Shown piece after piece: positions 7,874 to 15,537 of a stretch of 64,000 nt of DNA; position 1 is the stretch's first letter; each line of letters starts with the position of its first letter. This DNA is from UBA2040 sp041674745. Lineage in GTDB: Bacteria > Bacteroidota > Bacteroidia > Flavobacteriales_D > Crocinitomicaceae. Both the position numbers and the translations under genes were made by a program. The stretch covers positions 1 to 64,000 of the forward strand of contig JBAYVD010000016.1 in assembly GCA_041674745.1 (NCBI GenBank). The letters are read 5' to 3'. The notes below the pieces were generated by a model. It had not been told where the DNA came from and did no database searches. It saw only the letters and a program-made list of their open reading frames with translations.

Positions 7874-9420
7874 CAAAAATCGTTGTAATGATTGATTAAA
7901 CCAGTGCGAATACCGCCAAAAACAGCATTGGTTGTGAAATTACCAGGAACTGTGCTAGATCGATACAAATGTTGAAAGAATAGTTCCAAGTTCACTTTCG
8001 TGTTGAATCGATAACCGATTTCTATTTGTTGGTTGTAGATGGTTCCGTTTACACTGGGAATCGAATAATTCGAAGCGATGAGGTTGGTAGTTTGGTAGTT
8101 TTTTGCCAAATACAAAATGCTTTTAACGTCAAAATAAACGCGTTTTTTGGTGTAATTGAAACGCAGAATGATTTCCTGAAAACCATTGCCTTTTGGATGA
8201 GCTGTTGGCAAATTGTACGAACTATAATTCAGTTGAGAATTGTCTGATAGGTACAAGCGTTTGGGCACATTGTTGTATTCCAATTGCAAAAGACTCTTTG
8301 GCAAGCCCAAAAAGTTGTAATACCGCATACCGATTTGACTACCAATTGATTTTGTATTCCAATTCGTTAAAGCAAGCTGACCATAAAAACGCAGGTTTGA
8401 TAAGGCAGCATAATTCATTTGTAAGCCGGTCAAGGTGCTCACATTTTTAGAGTTAGAGAAGATACTCCCAACAAAAGGAAGTGGAATGTAAAATCCACCG
8501 TCCACGGTTCTGGAGCTCACCGAGTCGCCAATATTCCAATAACTGCCTTCAAACAAGGCAATACTGAATTTGTCCGTCGCTCGATAATTGAGAAAATGCG
8601 AGGAGAAAAGTTTGGGTTCATAATAGGCTTCTACCGTATTGTAATAGGTTCTTCTTAGTACATTGAATTGTTTGGAGCGAAGCAAGGTATAATCAAACCG
8701 TTTGGCAATCGTAGCATCCGCTCGAAAATAAACCGAAGGCACCGAATTATCCGAAAGAAATAAGGAACGGTAGCCTTCGCCGACAAAATTGGCATTGTTC
8801 CCAACCATAAATCGCAGATAGGATTTTGGCGCATAAACGACATTTCCAATAGCATACGCATAATCAAAACCGTCTACCTTGAAAATTTTTGTTCGCGCTG
8901 CACCGGGCACGATGCCATTTTGAATGTTGTACGTGGAATCAGGATTCGGGTAGCGCTCCCCGACAGAATTGTAATAATTACTCTCGTATTGGGTGAAGCG
9001 GTTTTGATTTTCATACAAGGCAGAACTAAAGGAAAACTTGTCGGTTAAATCAACCTCCATCAAGAATCCACGGGTATTGTTAAACAATCTTCTGCTTGTG
9101 GTGTCGGCGTAATCTTTTCCCAGTCCCATATTCAGCACGGGCGAAATGTTGATGGAATATCCCTCTCCTTTGATTTCAAATAGGTGTTTTTTGAAAAGAC
9201 GCTCTGAAAACTCATAGTATTGTTTGCTCGAATCTCGGATGATTTGGATGAGGTTGTATTGTCCTTCTGAGCGGGGATAAAAGGAAGACTGGTTGCCGTA
9301 AAATTTTCCTCGAGGCGCCAACAACTGATCTTTGTAAAAAGAAGAAATAGGCAATAGGTTCTGTTGGCTAAAAAGGCCAAAAGGCAAAAACAGAAGAAGC
9401 AAAAGGTAAATCTTCGGCAT
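7873..9420 (-). CDS. Wzi-like outer-membrane beta-barrel protein, copy 1
   Basis: A 515-residue protein with signal peptide (MPKIYLLLLLFLPFGLFSQ) and barrel-like alternating strands ending in a C-terminal strand close to the end. It contains NFVGEGYRSLFLSDN and LPTAHPKGNGFQEI, which also occur in slightly different form in the next gene, so the two arose by duplication. The family resemblance is to Wzi-like capsule assembly or surface-attachment proteins; the ligand is unknown. It starts 7 nt after cysQ and ends overlapping the next start (TGATG), so it belongs to the same operon. Confidence 0.72.
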   Translation of the reverse strand: MPKIYLLLLLFLPFGLFSQQNLLPISSFYKDQLLAPRGKFYGNQSSFYPRSEGQYNLIQIIRDSSKQYYEFSERLFKKHLFEIKGEGYSINISPVLNMGLGKDYADTTSRRLFNNTRGFLMEVDLTDKFSFSSALYENQNRFTQYESNYYNSVGERYPNPDSTYNIQNGIVPGAARTKIFKVDGFDYAYAIGNVVYAPKSYLRFMVGNNANFVGEGYRSLFLSDNSVPSVYFRADATIAKRFDYTLLRSKQFNVLRRTYYNTVEAYYEPKLFSSHFLNYRATDKFSIALFEGSYWNIGDSVSSRTVDGGFYIPLPFVGSIFSNSKNVSTLTGLQMNYAALSNLRFYGQLALTNWNTKSIGSQIGMRYYNFLGLPKSLLQLEYNNVPKRLYLSDNSQLNYSSYNLPTAHPKGNGFQEIILRFNYTKKRVYFDVKSILYLAKNYQTTNLIASNYSIPSVNGTIYNQQIEIGYRFNTKVNLELFFQHLYRSSTVPGNFTTNAVFGGIRTGLINHYNDF

Positions 9421-9427
9421 ACTGGTT

Positions 9428-10258
9428 TTATAACGGGCGCAAGGTACTGAATTTTTTTTCTCGTTCTAGAAAGGCGTTGGTTTTTGCTACAAAATGCGGG
9501 TTGAATAAACTTTCTTTGTTGTACTCCAATTCTTTTCCTGTCTCCAAAGAAACTATCGTTCCACCTAATTCGCGCAACAAAGCATGTCCCGCAGCAATGT
9601 CCCATTCCATGGTGGGTGCAAAGCGTGGATAAATTTGCGCATCTTCCAGCGCCAAGTCAAAGAATTTTAAGGCGCTACCTTTGGAAATTTTTTCAACGGA
9701 AACAAACGCTTCCTCTAAACGAGTAATCCAGTTTTTATCAAAATTGGGATGACTACGTGAACCAATCCAGACTATGGAATCATCCATTTTTAAGGAATTT
9801 TGAATGGTCAAAACCGTCGTCATTTCAGGGTCATTTATGTAATCCCAAATGTGAACACCCAGTCCCAATCCACCGGCAATCATTCTTCCCTTGCAAGGCT
9901 CGGTAATCAATCCAAAAATTGCCTGATGCTTTTCAATCAGCGCAATGTTGACAGCAAACTCTCCGTTCTTTTTGATGAATTCCTTCGTTCCATCTAGTGG
10001 GTCTACACACCAATTCAACGACCAATCTTTGCGCTCAGCAAAAGGCAAATTGATTTTTTCTTCTCCGATGATTGGAATTTCTGTCGAGGTAAGCAAGTCG
10101 ATAATAATGGAGGAGGAGGCCAAGTCGGCAATCGTAACCGGCGAACCATCGTCCTTCAACGTCGAATCGAAAGGGCTGTCGTAAATTTCCAAGATCCTTT
10201 CCCCAGCGACAATTGCCGCGTTCATTGCTACTCGATACCGTTCGGGAAAATTTTTCAT
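9428..10258 (-). CDS. cysQ: 3'(2'),5'-bisphosphate nucleotidase CysQ
   Basis: A 276-residue Mg2+-dependent phosphatase of the inositol-monophosphatase fold. CysQ removes the 3'-phosphate from PAP (and PAPS), preventing PAP build-up from sulfate assimilation and sulfotransfer. Visible metal-site motifs are GEE (about residue 66), DPLDGTKEF (about residue 84) and the C-terminal WDIAAGHALLRELGG. The ATG at 10258 matches the usual family start (MKNFPERYRVAMNAA); the frame extends 9 codons further upstream without support. It is the first gene of a minus-strand operon that continues with two outer-membrane barrels and an M48 protease. Confidence 0.93.
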   Translation of the reverse strand: MKNFPERYRVAMNAAIVAGERILEIYDSPFDSTLKDDGSPVTIADLASSSIIIDLLTSTEIPIIGEEKINLPFAERKDWSLNWCVDPLDGTKEFIKKNGEFAVNIALIEKHQAIFGLITEPCKGRMIAGGLGLGVHIWDYINDPEMTTVLTIQNSLKMDDSIVWIGSRSHPNFDKNWITRLEEAFVSVEKISKGSALKFFDLALEDAQIYPRFAPTMEWDIAAGHALLRELGGTIVSLETGKELEYNKESLFNPHFVAKTNAFLEREKKFSTLRPL

Positions 10259-10289
10259 GTCTGCAACGAATGTACTAAAAACCAAAGCA

Positions 10290-10323
10290 TAAAAAAAGCG
10301 CTCATCTTAGAAAGACAAGCGCT
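10290..10323 (-). terminator. terminator of the 10.3-11.1 kb T9SS protein gene
   Basis: On the minus strand, a stem AGCGCT(TGTCTTT)...AGCGCT is followed by seven T. It lies just downstream of the T9SS gene stop and upstream of cysQ. Confidence 0.75.
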
Positions 10324-10345
10324 CGTATCCTGTGTCGAATTCAAA

Positions 10346-11071
10346 TTAATGTTTCACGACTAATTTTCTATTGATTGTATTTACACCGTCACCTGTGATG
10401 ATGATGAAATATACACCATTTCTGAAATCAGCTACATTCACGGATTTAGAACCAAAGAAGTTTTCAGCAAATACCACATTCCCCAATACATCTACAATTT
10501 TAAGATTTCCTTTTTCAAAGTTGGAAACTTTAATGTTTACGTTTTCTGTAGCAGGGTTAGGAGCAACTGACAATGAAAAGTCTTTCTTAACTTCTTTCAC
10601 GGTTAAGCTTTGGTTGACAACTACATCGATTGAATCTTGTTTTGGATTTGCAACTGTCCCACAGTAATAACGATACAAAGCATATTGATTGTAGTTCGTA
10701 GTTGGAATAACGTGTACAGTCAAACTACCATAATCTCCAGGTGCCAGACTTACAGCATTTGGGGTAGACCAGTTCATTGCTGGATTATTTGGATAACAAA
10801 GTCCAGCGCCAGCAGATCCCCAACAAACTTGATTCTCCCAACCATTGGGTTGAGCCATCACAACACGTGTGATGATAAAATCATCCGTTGTAGCATTTTC
10901 ATTGTATACTTCAAAATCGATTGCTATGAATGCGCTGCTTGTTGGATTTTCTTGATGTGTTGTGCCAGAAATATCTGTGGAACCACCAAGATCCGTAATT
11001 TTCATGCTTTGACCAAAAGAAGCCAAGGCTGTAAACGTGAAAATTCCTAGAGTAAGTAAAGTTTTTTTCAT
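10346..11071 (-). CDS. secreted protein with T9SS type A sorting domain
   Basis: A 241-residue exported protein: signal peptide MKKTLLTLGIFTFTALASFGQ, an unknown beta-rich middle (about residues 22-160) with Cys in QVCWGSAGAGLCYP and YRYYCG, and a C-terminal T9SS sorting domain (about residues 170-241) with the typical start LSVAPNPATENVNI, the strand LKIVDVLGNVVF and the ending INRKLVVKH. T9SS removes this tail and anchors or releases the cargo at the cell surface. The function of the middle region is not recognisable. The start at 11071 begins the signal peptide. A good TTG-N20-TATATTTG promoter lies upstream at 11123-11153, so it is a monocistronic gene. Confidence 0.85.
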   Translation of the reverse strand: MKKTLLTLGIFTFTALASFGQSMKITDLGGSTDISGTTHQENPTSSAFIAIDFEVYNENATTDDFIITRVVMAQPNGWENQVCWGSAGAGLCYPNNPAMNWSTPNAVSLAPGDYGSLTVHVIPTTNYNQYALYRYYCGTVANPKQDSIDVVVNQSLTVKEVKKDFSLSVAPNPATENVNIKVSNFEKGNLKIVDVLGNVVFAENFFGSKSVNVADFRNGVYFIIITGDGVNTINRKLVVKH

Positions 11072-11122
11072 AATTCTTAAATTTTTCAATTCAATTTGGT
11101 TGATAGAATCGGATTGAACAAC

Positions 11123-11153
11123 CAAATATATGGAATTAAACTACACAAATCAA
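11123..11153 (-). promoter_or_regulatory. TTG-N20-TATATTTG promoter of the T9SS protein gene
   Basis: Both Bacteroidota elements are present on the minus strand: -33 TTG (11151-11153) and -7 TATATTTG (11123-11130), 20 bp apart. The leader would be about 45-50 nt. Confidence 0.65.
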
Positions 11154-11328
11154 CTGTGCAATTTTTTTGCCAAAAATTTTAGTTTTTTGGTTTTTCAATA
11201 GTTTAACCTTGTATTTTGCAACTAAATTTCTGATATTAAGTTATTTGTGTGCTAGAATTTGTATTTTTCTAAATTTAGGAGTACAATACTTACCCGAATT
11301 GTCATAAAATGCCATTGTTAAAAAATCT

Positions 11329-11336
11329 TACTTTTG
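11329..11336 (+). promoter_or_regulatory. TAnnTTTG box before the thioredoxin operon
   Basis: TACTTTTG is an exact -7 match about 53 bp before the ATG at 11390. The nearest upstream TTG is not at the usual distance, so the promoter is only moderately supported. Confidence 0.4.
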
Positions 11337-11389
11337 GCTTTCGGCAAGGTATTTGATTTTCGAATAGCCAAACCATAAAAATTGTAAAC

Positions 11390-11905
11390 ATGAAAAAAAT
11401 TGCTTTATTCCTCACATTCGTTCTAGCAACAGCATCTTTTTATGCCCAAGAAGAAGATCACTCTTCTGATTTTGGTAAACAGTTGCCGTCAATTAAGTTG
11501 GTGGACATGGAAGGAAATGCTGTGAATACAGCGGATCTTGGATTTGATGGCCCAATTGTGATTAGTTTTTGGGCTACGTGGTGCTCGCCTTGCAAACGCG
11601 AATTGAATACCATTCAAGATTTGTACACAGATTGGCAAGCGGAAACGGGTGTCAATCTAGTAGCTGTTTCCATCGATGATGAAAAAACAAAAAACTCCGT
11701 TCCTGTCTATGTGAATGGAAAAGGATGGGAATACTTGGTTTTGCTAGATCCAAATTGGGACTTTAAAAGAGCGATGGGCGTAAACAATGTACCTCATACG
11801 TTTCTCATTGACAGTACAGGAAAAATTGTTTATTCGCACAACAATTATGCTCCTGGTGACGAAGATAGACTTTACGAAGAAATTAAAAAATTGACTGGAA
11901 AATAA
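11390..11905 (+). CDS. TlpA-family thiol-disulfide oxidoreductase
   Basis: A 171-residue exported thioredoxin-like protein. A signal peptide (MKKIALFLTFVLATASFYAQ) precedes a thioredoxin fold with active site WCSPC (Cys65, Cys68) and the cis-proline loop NVPHTFLID. Such TlpA/ResA-type proteins reduce or rearrange disulfides in the periplasm, in cytochrome c maturation or for particular exported partners. It is first in a three-gene operon with a DUF6029 protein (24 nt downstream) and an Omp28-type lipoprotein that itself has a CxxC motif, so these envelope proteins may be its substrates or partners (inference). Confidence 0.9.
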   Translation: MKKIALFLTFVLATASFYAQEEDHSSDFGKQLPSIKLVDMEGNAVNTADLGFDGPIVISFWATWCSPCKRELNTIQDLYTDWQAETGVNLVAVSIDDEKTKNSVPVYVNGKGWEYLVLLDPNWDFKRAMGVNNVPHTFLIDSTGKIVYSHNNYAPGDEDRLYEEIKKLTGK

Positions 11906-11929
11906 ATTTCCACTTATTATCAGTGTTTT

Positions 11930-13588
11930 ATGGCAAAAAAATTACTTGTTTTAGTACTTGTTGTTTCTCCTATTTTATGGTCCCAGGATAATTCCAAGGC
12001 ACCTTCCATAACGGGAAACATGGAAACAACGTTTCAATACTTGAATGAAGACACGTTAATTGGTGCCAATCGTCCTGCTTCGGTGGGACTTTTGAATTCC
12101 TACATGAACGTGTTTTACAGTCAAGCAGGATTTAAAGCAGGGATGCGTTTGGAATCGTATTTGCCTAGAATACAAGGGTATCCAAACAATTTTGACGGAA
12201 CTGGAATTGGAATGCGCTATGTTGGCTATGCCAATGATAAAGTGGATGTTACTCTGGGACATTTTTATGAGCAATTTGGCTCAGGTCTTTCATTGCGATC
12301 CTATGAAAACAGTGCGTTGGGTTATGATACCGCTTTGGATGGAGCGCGCATCATTTTAAGACCAGCAAAAGGTTGGATGTTCAAAGGGGTTTATGGACAC
12401 AATCGGTATCAATTTTTGGAAGGTAGAGTGGTAAATTCTGCTGGAATCGTTCGAGGTTTTGACGGCGAATTACACTTTAACGAAGCATTCAAAAAAATGA
12501 AATCTTTCCCATTGGACATTTCCGTTGGTGGGTCGATGGTCTCAAAATACCAGCCGGATAACAACGATCAATACATTCTTCCTGAAAATGTTGCTTCTTA
12601 CGGTGGAAGAATGAAATTGCGTTACAAACGATTTACTTTGGATGGCGAGTACATTCACAAAGACAATGACCCGTCTGTAGACAATGGATATATCTACAAT
12701 TCAGGTCATGCCGCCGTGTTTAATTTTGGCTATTCACAAAAAGGATTGGGTATTTTAATATCTGGAAAATCAGTGGATAATATGAGTTTCCGATCCGACC
12801 GAACGCAACAATTGCAAAATGTGTTGATCAACTATTTACCTTCTTTGAATAAAACACATACGTACAATTTAGTTGCGGGATTGTATCCATACGCTACGCA
12901 GCCTGTAGGCGAAATCGCCTATCAGGCAGAGGTTTTATATTCCATCAAGAAAGGAAGTAAATTGGGCGGAAAATATGGTACTTCTATCAATGCCAATTAT
13001 TCGGTGGCTTTGCGACCAATGCAGCACACCAATGGTTTTGATCCAGCGGATTCTTCCCGTGTGATGTACAAAGGAAAGTTATTTGATTCCAGTGATAGTT
13101 TGTATTGGCAAGATATCAACTTCAGCATTTCAAGAAAATTCACGCCAAAATTCAACATGATTTTGAGTTATTACAACATAAGTTTGAACAACGATGTGGC
13201 TAAAATTACGACGGATGCGCATGGAATTATTAACTCCCATATATCTGTCTTGGAAGTTGGTTATAAATTCAATAAAAAACACTCACTTCGAGTTGAAGCA
13301 CAATCTTTGTTAACCAAAAAAGACAAAGGAGATTGGGCCACAGTCGTAGTAGAATATACGATTGCACCGGGTTTGTTTTTCAGTGTGATGGATCAGTACA
13401 ATTATGGCAATCCGAAATCAGATTTGCAAATTCATTACCTTATTGGTACCTTCGGTTATGTTCACGAAGCCACACGTTTGACGCTATCTTATGGACGTCA
13501 ACGTGCTGGATTGTTCTGTGTTGGAGGTGTTTGCCGTTTCGTGCCTGCTTCCAACGGTTTGACCTTGAATTTTACTCAAAGTTTTTAA
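11930..13588 (+). CDS. DUF6029-family outer-membrane protein
   Basis: A 552-residue protein with a signal peptide (MAKKLLVLVLVVSPILWSQ) and long stretches of alternating polar and aromatic strands, as in an outer-membrane barrel. The region GYANDKVDVTLGHFYEQFGSGL and the following DGARIILRP are features I associate with the Bacteroidota DUF6029 family. Two Cys occur close to the C terminus (LFCVGGVCRF), a possible disulfide that the upstream thioredoxin could handle. The biochemical role is unknown. It ends 1 nt before the Omp28-like gene, in the same operon. Confidence 0.75.
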   Translation: MAKKLLVLVLVVSPILWSQDNSKAPSITGNMETTFQYLNEDTLIGANRPASVGLLNSYMNVFYSQAGFKAGMRLESYLPRIQGYPNNFDGTGIGMRYVGYANDKVDVTLGHFYEQFGSGLSLRSYENSALGYDTALDGARIILRPAKGWMFKGVYGHNRYQFLEGRVVNSAGIVRGFDGELHFNEAFKKMKSFPLDISVGGSMVSKYQPDNNDQYILPENVASYGGRMKLRYKRFTLDGEYIHKDNDPSVDNGYIYNSGHAAVFNFGYSQKGLGILISGKSVDNMSFRSDRTQQLQNVLINYLPSLNKTHTYNLVAGLYPYATQPVGEIAYQAEVLYSIKKGSKLGGKYGTSINANYSVALRPMQHTNGFDPADSSRVMYKGKLFDSSDSLYWQDINFSISRKFTPKFNMILSYYNISLNNDVAKITTDAHGIINSHISVLEVGYKFNKKHSLRVEAQSLLTKKDKGDWATVVVEYTIAPGLFFSVMDQYNYGNPKSDLQIHYLIGTFGYVHEATRLTLSYGRQRAGLFCVGGVCRFVPASNGLTLNFTQSF

Positions 13589-13589
13589 T

Positions 13590-14513
13590 ATGAAAAAAGC
13601 ACTTTTAATTTTAATCGCCTTTGCGTTTCTTTTCACTTCATGTGATAAAGTAAAAAACGCCTATGTTCCTTCCGATTCAATTGGTTTGGACACGACTTTG
13701 TATCCGGGTTTGTGGTCTACTTATCCAACGCCCGTTTTCACGGCCAATACCAATACGACAAGAAATATTTTAATAGAGGATTTTACAGGTCATAAATGTA
13801 CTTTTTGTCCAGATGCTGCTGCCGTTGCGCACACGTTAGAAGAAAACAATCCCGGTAGAGTTTTTATATCCACCATTCATAGTGGCCCATTGGGTACAAA
13901 ATCAGGTTTTCAACAAACGTATCCTGGTACGGACTTCGACTATGATTTCACCAATCCAATTGGCTTAACCATAGGCGGTTATTTTGGTTCATTACCTGGA
14001 TCCAACTTTTTTGCCAATCCGTGTGGAAATATTAGTCGAGTTGCTTATAACGATCACATCTCTAGTCCGAAAGAAGATTGGATGGGCGCTTGCAATGCCT
14101 TAATTTCGGCCAACGAGTTAAAAGTAAATCTTCAATCAGCAGTGAATTACTTCGATGCCACAAAAGGAGCGTTTGTGCATGTTGAAGTAGATGTATTAGA
14201 TCCATCGCTTACGGGATTGGCATTGATTGTTGCCTATTACCAAGATTCTATTGTAAAACCGCAAGCCAAACCAGCAGGGGTGGAAGATTTGAATTATGTG
14301 CACAGAGATTTATTAAAAGAACATATCAATGGTGGTATGTTTGGGCAAGACATTACGGACAAACAATTGGATGCTGCATCTGGAAAATATTACTTCGAAT
14401 ATTCTTACAAAATACCGGCCGAATACCCTGCGGAAAACGGGCATTTTTTGATTTATGTTGTAGATAAAGTAAGCTTAGAGATCTATCAAGTAATTAAAAA
14501 ACCAGTGATTTAA
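13590..14513 (+). CDS. Omp28-related outer-membrane lipoprotein
   Basis: A 307-residue lipoprotein: the signal sequence ends LFTSC with Cys18 as the lipidated residue. After a linker it has LIEDFTGHKCTFCPDAAA, a thioredoxin-like start with a CxxC (Cys70, Cys73) followed by Pro, characteristic of the Omp28 family first described in Porphyromonas. The C-terminal half is beta-rich. The family is surface-exposed or outer-membrane associated; its reaction is not established. The start is one base after the DUF6029 stop, so the two genes are tightly coupled. The TlpA protein encoded first in this operon makes a thiol-redox function plausible (inference). Confidence 0.85.
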   Translation: MKKALLILIAFAFLFTSCDKVKNAYVPSDSIGLDTTLYPGLWSTYPTPVFTANTNTTRNILIEDFTGHKCTFCPDAAAVAHTLEENNPGRVFISTIHSGPLGTKSGFQQTYPGTDFDYDFTNPIGLTIGGYFGSLPGSNFFANPCGNISRVAYNDHISSPKEDWMGACNALISANELKVNLQSAVNYFDATKGAFVHVEVDVLDPSLTGLALIVAYYQDSIVKPQAKPAGVEDLNYVHRDLLKEHINGGMFGQDITDKQLDAASGKYYFEYSYKIPAEYPAENGHFLIYVVDKVSLEIYQVIKKPVI

Positions 14514-14535
14514 ACAAGACTAAGATTTTTTTAAA

Positions 14536-14568
14536 AACCTCTGATACCTTCGTTTTAGAGGTTTTTTT
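14536..14568 (+). terminator. terminator after the thioredoxin/DUF6029/Omp28 operon
   Basis: AAACCTCT / AGAGGTTT stem with a 14-nt loop and a T-run, 20 nt after the Omp28-like stop. Confidence 0.75.
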
Positions 14569-14692
14569 ATGCAGTTTTGAACCGAGTTGTTAAATGCTAA
14601 AAAACGCGAAGGTGGAAAACTTTAACGCTTTTTTTCAAATAGATGAGGATAGAATACGTTACTTTGAATAAGCGATTAAAAAGAGGGAAATT

Positions 14693-14887
14693 ATGTTGGA
14701 ATTAACAAAGAAGATTTTACTGAAAGTAAGTTTTGACCGATTATTATTTCAAAAAGAATTAAACAAAGCCATTCGATGGATATCCGATACCGAGGAATTA
14801 AAAACGTTTAAAATCTGGTGTATCGTGGAGTTCGGAGCAAAATATCCGCAAATCATTTCTAGGGCTTTTGAAACTGTCAAAATTTAA
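14693..14887 (+). CDS. small conserved hypothetical protein (64 aa)
   Basis: A 64-residue, helix-rich and slightly basic protein beginning MLELTKKILLKVSFDRLLF and containing KELNKAIRW and a Trp-Cys (IWC) segment. Short proteins with this pattern recur in Bacteroidota (my recollection, not checked), but no function is known to me. It is preceded by an AG-rich stretch (AAAAAGAGGGAAATT) that could act as a ribosome binding site. It lies alone between two terminators, at 14536 and 14910. Confidence 0.6.
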   Translation: MLELTKKILLKVSFDRLLFQKELNKAIRWISDTEELKTFKIWCIVEFGAKYPQIISRAFETVKI

Positions 14888-14909
14888 TTAAATAAGGTAA
14901 ATACAAACA

Positions 14910-14948
14910 AAAAAAACAGGGGTGAAAAATTTTCATCCCTGTTTTTTT
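14910..14948. terminator. bidirectional terminator between small protein and biotin carrier genes
   Basis: AACAGGGGTGAAAA / TTTTCATCCCTGTT stem flanked by A- and T-runs. It suits both the plus-strand small gene and the minus-strand biotin carrier gene. Confidence 0.8.
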
Positions 14949-14964
14949 ATGCTCCTTTTTTTAC

Positions 14965-15432
14965 TTATTCAAATTCGATCATTATGGTTCCTTTGTCCAC
15001 CACTTGTTGCTCACTGACGAAAATTGCTTTTACGACGCCAATACCTTCTGCCTTCAAAACATTTTCCATTTTCATGGCTTCCAAGGACAATATCGGGTCG
15101 CCAATTTCTAGCGCTTGACCAACCGTCACGGATAAGCTTACAATTCGTCCTGGCATCGGTGCTTTTAGCTCACTCAGTTTTTTCACTTTGGGTTTATCCA
15201 TTCCCAATGAAGCAATTAATTCATCGAGGGCTCCTTGCTTGCGTATATTGAAAACACGGTGATTGATTTTAATTTCCAGAAGATTGTCTTCCGTTTTTTC
15301 CAACATGATTTCACCGTTGAATACTTTTCCTTTGTATTCAATTGAAAAGAAACGTTCATCTTCCCATTGAATGGCAGCGCCACTTGTTCCGATAACTTCT
15401 TGCCCATCAATGATCCAATTTTTGCTTACCAT
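14965..15432 (-). CDS. biotin/lipoyl carrier protein (acyl-CoA carboxylase BCCP-type)
   Basis: A 155-residue biotin carboxyl carrier protein. The C-terminal half is a biotinyl domain with the classical EAMKMEN motif, in which Lys121 would be biotinylated, preceded by APMPGRIVSL. The N-terminal half (about residues 1-80) is the beta-barrel region found in the carrier subunit of acetyl/propionyl-CoA carboxylases. It would carry CO2 between a biotin carboxylase and a carboxyltransferase; neither partner is encoded next to it, so they must lie beyond this window or elsewhere. The start gives MVSKNWIIDG without an extension. Confidence 0.9.
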   Translation of the reverse strand: MVSKNWIIDGQEVIGTSGAAIQWEDERFFSIEYKGKVFNGEIMLEKTEDNLLEIKINHRVFNIRKQGALDELIASLGMDKPKVKKLSELKAPMPGRIVSLSVTVGQALEIGDPILSLEAMKMENVLKAEGIGVVKAIFVSEQQVVDKGTIMIEFE

Positions 15433-15537
15433 GACCTTTTTATTTTTTACAAAATTAGAAGAATTGCAGAATCTTAACTGTATTTGATTGCGCTTCCTGT
15501 TTTTTTTAGTCAGATTTGTAGCCTAATTCATCCGTAC

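Larger units (their letters stand above)
11072..11389. other. divergent intergenic region between two secreted-protein genes
   Basis: About 320 bp, AT-rich, without a gene. It carries a minus-strand promoter at 11123-11153 and a plus-strand TACTTTTG box at 11329-11336 for the thioredoxin operon. Nothing else stands out. Confidence 0.5.
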
